Of a stretch of 31,632 nt of DNA, positions 27,221 through 31,632 are shown piece by piece; positions within the stretch are counted from its first letter, which is position 1, and each line of letters opens with the position of its first letter. Source of the stretch: Paraglomus occultum. Taxonomy: Eukaryota; Glomeromycota; Glomeromycetes; Paraglomerales; Paraglomeraceae. Location: NCBI GenBank assembly GCA_910592205.1, contig CAJVPJ010000262.1:1-31632 (forward strand). The letters run 5' to 3'. The position numbers were made by a program, and so were the translations under genes. The notes below the pieces were generated by a model that saw only the letters and a program-made list of their open reading frames with translations, did not search any database and was not told where the DNA came from.

Positions 27221-27258
27221 ATTATATTAGCAGAGAGAGAGAGAGAGAGAGAGAGAGA
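27221..27258 (-). promoter_or_regulatory. Promoter with dinucleotide repeat in the -35 region
   Basis: On the minus strand TATAAT (27226-27221) lies 30 bases upstream of the ATG at 27190. It is preceded after five bases by a 27-base CT repeat (27232-27258) that fills the whole spacer and -35 region. Gain or loss of repeat units would change spacing to any upstream element, a known mycoplasma mode of transcriptional phase variation. Confidence 0.6.
27232..27258. repeat. Dinucleotide repeat (AG)13A in a promoter
   Basis: 27 uninterrupted bases, noncoding, upstream of the 488-residue anchored protein. Confidence 0.9.
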
Positions 27259-27362
27259 CGACTTAATATCTCTTTCACATCATCACTTTCTTTCTGACTC
27301 CTTAATTTATTTTATATTATATATAGTTTGTTCTTGGAGGTGAATATTTTTTAAGAAGTTAA

Positions 27363-27686
27363 TTAAAAATTTGCAGTTACTTTCTTATAATCATGCTTGC
27401 TTAAATCAATTTCTCAGGCTTCGTTTTTTTCTCAAACAAAGAATATCCGTCATGGCCCATTGCCAGTCCTAATACTATAATGGTTTTTGGTGCCTTGAAT
27501 TAACTCTAAACGAAAACCAGAAAACATGTCAAAATCCCTTTTGTCTTGGGTTTCAGAGGTTATTCGTAGTCTCCGTCGCATTTCACCAGTGTTTTTAATA
27601 CCCGAGAATTCTCTAATTCATTCTCCTTTTAGATATTCCTCAACTTCCTTTCGTTTAAACTTTTTTCGCTTGGCTATTTCCAGAAT
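27363..27686 (-). CDS. higB: HigB/RelE-type toxin, start uncertain
   Basis: A TGA-Trp frame with no ATG near its start runs to TAA 27363-27365 and ends in the HigB signature YSIRTGNGPWRIFFVW followed by an Asp-x-x-x-His-Asp-Tyr tail (consensus SIRVNxQWRIxFxW...DYH). It begins inside the last codons of higA, in another frame, with ATT (27686), CTG or ATA as possible starts; the first ATG is well inside at the RRRL segment. HigB enzymes cleave mRNA on the ribosome. The toxin gene usually precedes higA; here it follows and overlaps it, which would couple toxin translation to antitoxin. It appears intact apart from the start question. Confidence 0.7.
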
Positions 27687-28026
27687 TTTTAAAATTTAAC
27701 CTTATTCCTTTTGAGGTTGCTTGGTAAGGCTTAATTTCTTTTTTTAATTGGGACAATTTTTCCTCGGCTATTTCTCGGTCATAACTGCGTTGTAAATTGA
27801 GCCAAAATTCCACTGTGCTATTGAAATAAATAGATAAACGGGTCGCCAAATCAGGGGTAATGTCTCCTCTTTCTTCACATATTCACTGAATTTGTTCCTT
27901 AGGAACTTTTAAGGCATGGGCTAATTCTTGGGGGCTAATGTTGCGGGGGATTAGCAATTCCTCTCGCAAAATTTCTCCGGGATGAATAGGAGAAAGTTTC
28001 TTTTTATTATTTAGTTCTTTTTTCAT
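27655..28026 (-). CDS. higA: HigA-type antitoxin (XRE family)
   Basis: 123 residues from ATG 28026. Family marks: LSPIHPGEILREELL, then a helix-turn-helix (SPQELAHALKVPKEQI), then ATRLSIYFNSTVEFWLNLQ, the standard HigA/VapI pattern. A TGA-Trp lies inside the helix-turn-helix region. It represses its own operon and binds the toxin. It starts 51 bases after frr on the same strand; the C-terminal ~40 residues are a lysine-rich helix that may contact the toxin. Confidence 0.88.
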
Positions 28027-28077
28027 AAGGTATCTTTAGGTTTCCTGTTATTTTTAATTTTATAATTTTTATATCTT

Positions 28078-28638
28078 TTAGGAACTTAGTTCTTTTATTT
28101 TCTTTTCCTCCGCTTCCAGTAATTTGTCTTGATATTCCTTAACCAATTTATCTGCTTGTTTTTCATAATTCTTTTTCTGATCCTGAGAAATATGAGGTTC
28201 TTTTTTTAACCAGTTTTTAAGTTCTTGGTGAATAAGACGAAAATTTTTTTTACCTTCCTCTGTGAGGGACTTGACTTCTTTAATTAATTTTTCTTTGATT
28301 TGGGTGGTAATAGGAGTAAGGGCAAAGTAGGTTTCGTCCTTCGTGCTTCTTTCAACTTTATATCCTAGTTGGTTATCTAAAATTGTTTTGCTAATTAAGG
28401 GAGTTAGTTTCGGCTCAAAAGAATGAATAACTAACTCATGATTGGATGAAATCCGTAAATTGGCTACGGCTTTTAAAGGCTTTTTTTCTCCCTGGCAATT
28501 TACCATTAATCCTCTAATTGCTTCTAACGAAATCCGATTACTTCTAATTTTATCTAATTTACCAACAAAAACTTTTAATTCTTTTTCTAGGTGTTCGGTT
28601 TTTTTTTGTTTAATGGCTTCTCAATTATTATTTTCCAT
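28078..28638 (-). CDS. frr: Ribosome recycling factor (divergent)
   Basis: 186 residues, the normal length, starting at ATG 28638 with a TGA-Trp near the N-terminus. Conserved: KPLKAVANLRIS, NQLGYKVE, ALTPITTQIKEKLIKEVKSLTEEGKKNFR, and the C-terminal helix. RRF splits the post-termination ribosome with EF-G. Odd: the RNxRRDA segment of domain I is RLIHQEL (134-140), so the two Arg that normally touch 23S rRNA are replaced by His and Gln, and the usual GRAS motif near residue 35 is SNRIS. Confidence 0.88.
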
Positions 28639-28796
28639 ATTAATACTTTTTTTAATTTTCTAAGTGGAGCAGAGGGAGAAATAAGGAGCAAAAGAGATTT
28701 AAAAAAACAAAGGCTAAGTTGAAACAAAAGGATTATTACTTTACTTGGAAATGATGATTGTAAAACAGTATTCTCTTGTCTAAAAATAATTATAAT

Positions 28797-29657
28797 ATGA
28801 TAAAAAAGGAAAAAAAGATATTTTATTTCTTACTCATTTCTCATGTCTATTGTCTGATTTCTGGTTGGTTTAATGGAGGGGACAAAGTGAGATTTCCTAG
28901 CCAATTTTTTTGACACCTTTTAGCGTGATGGTGTACTTGGAATAGCATTTTAACCATTGGTTTTATTCTGTGAAAGTTAATAAAGCGACCAAAAAATAAT
29001 AATTATTCTTATCAAATTATTTCTCTGATAGTCATGGTTAGCAACATAATCACCATGCTAATTTATGGGCTTGGTTTGATTATCTGGTTGGTTACCGCCT
29101 TGACTACCTACTTAGGAATTACTGGCCAAACCACCAAACTGGTTCCCATTCCAAGCCATAAAATCGGGGAAATGCAAATTGGCAAAGTAATTCAATGGTG
29201 ACTTTATTCGCCACTTTGACATTTTATCGCTCCAACCTATTTTATTGTCTGATTTTTCCGCCATGAGCGAACGGACTTGTTGAAAAAGAAACTAAAACTG
29301 ACTATTTTGTTTTGCCTAGTTCAACCCACTCTTTATTTTTCCTATGGCTATCTCCGCAGTAGGCTTGGTGACAGGAAATATTTTGAAAAATTTCGAGCCC
29401 GGTGAATTTTACCTTTTCTCAGTTCCAAAAAAATGAGCGATAAATTAGGTATTAGTCGTGATTATCGCTTTGTTTGGAAAATTATTTTAGTTCTTTTTTG
29501 GTTTAGTCTATTTAGTTTAATAGTTTATTTCATTTTGCGATATCGGAGAAAAATAAGAGGTTATTTACTAGGAGCGAAGCAGGGATTAATGAGAAAAAAA
29601 AGAGAAATTTCTTCTAGTCCAAGATTCATTGGTAAGAGAGAGAGAGAGAGAGAATAA
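28797..29657 (+). CDS. Polytopic membrane protein (DUF1600 / Pr6Pr-like)
   Basis: 286 residues with many TGA-Trp codons. About six hydrophobic helices; landmarks are WHLLAWWCTWNSILTIGFIL, LYSPLWHFIAPTYFIVWFF (His-x3-Pro in a helix) and FVWKIILVLFWFSLFSLIVYF near the C-terminus. This arrangement resembles the mollicute DUF1600 and Pr6Pr/FAR-17a type membrane proteins, but the match is by eye. The C-terminal tail is basic and ends in an Arg-Glu repeat encoded by an AG repeat that runs to the stop. thiI starts directly after the stop codon. Confidence 0.6.
29635..29653. repeat. Dinucleotide repeat (AG)9A at a gene junction
   Basis: 19 bases encode the last residues of the membrane protein and end two bases before its TAA; the thiI ATG follows at 29658. 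A change in repeat number would alter the membrane protein's tail and move its stop into thiI. Confidence 0.85.
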
Positions 29658-30863
29658 ATGAATAACCAGTGCTTAATTGTTCGTTATGGCGAGCTGTTTT
29701 TGAAGGGAAAAAATAGAGATGACTTTGTCCAAAAACTAGTTGTTAATGTTAATCTCACGCTTCAAAAAAATAATTTTTCTGATTTTAACGTTAAAAAACT
29801 CCACGACCAATTAATAATTACTACCAAAAATGACAAGGAATTGTCAAAAATGATTATCGCTTTAAGTAAAGTGTTTGGAATTAGTGCTTTTTTTCTTGCT
29901 TACCAGTTAGAAAATGATTGTAAAAAACTTTATGATTTTGTTGAAAAAATTGCTGATTATTACGAAATTGATTTTCCTACTTTCAAATTTGACGTTAGCC
30001 GGAGTGATAAAAACTTTCCCAAAAATTCTTTAACATTACAAAAAGAACTAGGGGAAATTGTAGTTAAAAAGCAAGGTTTAAAGGTCAATTTAAACAATCC
30101 ACAAAAAACTTTTTATGTCCGAATTTATCGTGGCTTTATCCTTTTTTTTACCGAGAAAGTAAAAGGACTGGGAGGATTACCAGTTGGCAGTTCAGGAAAA
30201 GTTTTATTACTTTTGAGTGGGGGAATAGATTCGCCAGTCGCCGCTTATCAATTAATGAAAAGAGGTTTAGAAGTTGTTTATTGCCATTTTTATCACCAAA
30301 AGGAAGGTCAAGAAAAAATATTTGCCCTGGTTGAAAAATTAAGCCCCTACAATAATTATTCTAATAACGTTTACTTAATTGATACTCAGCCTCTTTTCTC
30401 CGAAATTAGTCATATTAGCCAAGAAAAATACCGCCTAATTATTTTAAAAAGAATGTTTATTCGTTGTGCCTGCTTTTTAGCCAAAAAATTAGCAATTTCT
30501 GCTCTGGCCACCGGTGATGCCTTGGCCCAAGTGGCCTCACAGACCATTGAAAGTTTAAATGTGATTTCGCAAGTAAGTTCTTTAATCATTCTCCGTCCCT
30601 TAATTAGTTGAGACAAAAGGGAAATAATCGCTGAATCACAACGAATAGGTGTTTACGACCTCTCTCTAAAAAATTATGAGGATTGCTGTTCTTTATTTGA
30701 ACCTAAACATCCCATAACCAGACCAAAAAAGGAAGTGGTAGAAAAATTAGAGAAAGAGATTTTTTGGTCGGAAGTCTTAGAAAACATTAACCAAAAAATA
30801 AAAGAAGTTGACGAAAATAATTTTCCAAAAAAAATAGAAAAGATTAGGTGTAAAAAAGAATAA
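29658..30863 (+). CDS. thiI: tRNA 4-thiouridine synthetase ThiI
   Basis: 401 residues, typical of ThiI without the rhodanese domain. Order: N-terminal ferredoxin-like domain (YGELFLKGKNR), THUMP domain (to about 170), PP-loop LSGGIDSPVAA (187-196), ATGDALAQVASQT, ILRPLISWDKREII with the TGA-Trp at 30609-30611, and EDCC. It adenylates and thiolates U8 of tRNA. ATG 29658 follows the preceding stop without gap, so translation is probably coupled. U8 is a T in both tRNAs of this window's maps. Confidence 0.93.
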
Positions 30864-30892
30864 TAAAACAATAAAATTAAAATATAATAAAA

Positions 30893-31123
30893 ATGGTAAA
30901 AATTCGTTTAAGCCTGAAAGGTCGAAAAGGTCAACATTCTTTTTGAATAATCGCCATTGACGAAAGAAGAGCACGCGATAGTGGCAATTATTTGGAATAC
31001 TTAGGTTTTTATAACCCGCACAGTAAAGAAATAAAATTAGACAAAGAAAACATTAAAAAATGATTATCGCACGGAGCCCAACCTACTGATACAGTGCGTG
31101 ATTTATTTAAGAAATATCTTTAA
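30893..31123 (+). CDS. rpsP: Ribosomal protein S16
   Basis: 76 residues: MVKIRLSLKGRKG, IDERRARDSGNYLEYLGFYNPHSKE, and the C-terminal GAQPTDTVRDLF motif. Two TGA codons are read as Trp (SFW and KKW), both at positions where the family has aromatic residues, strong proof of code 4. It binds 16S rRNA during 30S assembly. It lies 29 bases after thiI on the same strand; rimM or trmD, often next, are absent, and the following gene is convergent. Confidence 0.95.
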
Positions 31124-31182
31124 AATTTCTTTCTTTTTCGTGGTCTTCTGATAAGAAAGAATAACGCAGTAATTAGAAAAAA

Positions 31183-31632
31183 TTAAAACCTTCTTTGCCT
31201 CTTTTTACGAATAATTATTATTAGAGTAGTTAGAGCAAGCAGAGAAAGAATTATTATGACTGCTGGCAAAATTAAATCGTTCTCAGGCTTTTTGTTCTCG
31301 CTTGAAGTTGACTTAGCCAATGATTTCTTTAAAATAGACTGCCGTATTTTGTAAGTAAATTCAGCCACTTTTTGGGGAGTATCTAAGCCCTTTAAATAAT
31401 CTTTTCAGTCCTTTCCACCTAACCAACTTTCTTGATTTAATTCCTGTTCAGAGATACCATTTTCTTTTAGTGATTTTTTGATTTCTTGTTCGGATATTTG
31501 TTGGGCTTGGGGAAGAGGGAGGAGGGAAATTTCCTTAATGTTTTCGGGCAATTCATTTATATGGGGGTCGTGGTTAGGGTTTGGGTTTGGTTGGGGGGAG
31601 TTTTTGTCGGGGGGGTGTCGGCGCTGTTGTCG
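31183..31632 (-). CDS. Pro-rich anchored protein (C-terminal part)
   Basis: The frame is open from the window end through at least 149 residues to TAA 31183-31185, with one TGA-Trp. It has a Pro/Asn-rich stretch (DKNSPQPNPNPNHDPH), a helical domain (KKSLKENGISEQELNQ, WLGGKDW), then a membrane helix (LILPAVIIILSLLALTTLIIII) and a basic tail RKKRQRRF. The layout matches the anchored proteins of 20742-27190, so it probably belongs to the same group. The N-terminus lies outside the window. A C7 run in the coding strand (31609-31615) is a possible slippage site. Confidence 0.7.

Noticed and set aside
28791-28796. TATAAT boxes abutting start codons (also before 15818 and 30893) as leaderless promoters
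   Set aside because: Transcription would start at or inside the coding sequence; such hexamers are expected by chance in this AT-rich DNA.

Overview
The window looks like a chromosomal segment of a Mollicute (mycoplasma relative). It is strongly AT-rich, its housekeeping genes are of mollicute type, and TGA is read as tryptophan throughout. In-frame TGA falls where family alignments expect Trp in rpsP, pheS, frr, thiI, higA, the IS630 transposase and the DUF2130 gene. With code 4, dozens of apparently broken ORFs fuse into about 25 real genes. The giant leucine-rich-repeat proteins, one carrying a HET (heterokaryon-incompatibility) domain, suggest a mycoplasma-related endobacterium of arbuscular mycorrhizal fungi (Candidatus Moeniiplasma type). 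That placement is inference from recalled family resemblance; no 16S gene is present to test it.

Layout. (1) 82-3707: an IS630-family element bounded by 40-bp inverted repeats (36/40 identical). On the minus strand it carries four accessory genes (three with paired CxxC motifs, two with coiled coil) followed by a transposase with an extra N-terminal domain. (2) 3708-4310: a gene-free, hairpin-rich stretch. (3) 4311-13838: two adjacent giant modular LRR genes. The first is split from a downstream HET region by one base in an A8 run; the second ends with a hydrophobic pair of segments, an EF-hand loop and a coiled coil. (4) 13848-14552: a decayed HI0074-type/MNT nucleotidyltransferase pair. (5) 14748-18864: small helical proteins, rplU, a DUF2130 nuclease-like protein, a HExxH metalloprotease-like protein and pheS. 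(6) 18896-20686: smpB and tuf on the minus strand. (7) 20742-27260: an island of minus-strand genes for proteins with a C-terminal membrane anchor, including an acyl-protein-thioesterase-like hydrolase. It contains four long dinucleotide repeats placed in or just upstream of coding sequence, plus tRNA-Leu and tRNA-fMet, and a plus-strand 5'-3' exonuclease gene broken at an A9 run. (8) 27363-31632: higB/higA, frr, a polytopic membrane protein, thiI, rpsP and the C-terminal part of another anchored protein.

How the parts may work together. The core genes serve translation (EF-Tu, SmpB, PheS, RRF, L21, S16, ThiI, two tRNAs) and DNA replication or repair (exonuclease). The accessory genes look like an interface with a eukaryotic host: LRR-HET protein, LRR/EF-hand protein, thioesterase-like anchored protein and several anchored coiled-coil proteins. 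Many of these accessory genes are associated with simple repeats in positions where slippage would switch them on or off. The strongest candidate for an undescribed system is this repeat-controlled set of anchored proteins at 20742-27260; the LRR-HET gene with its homopolymer switch is second.
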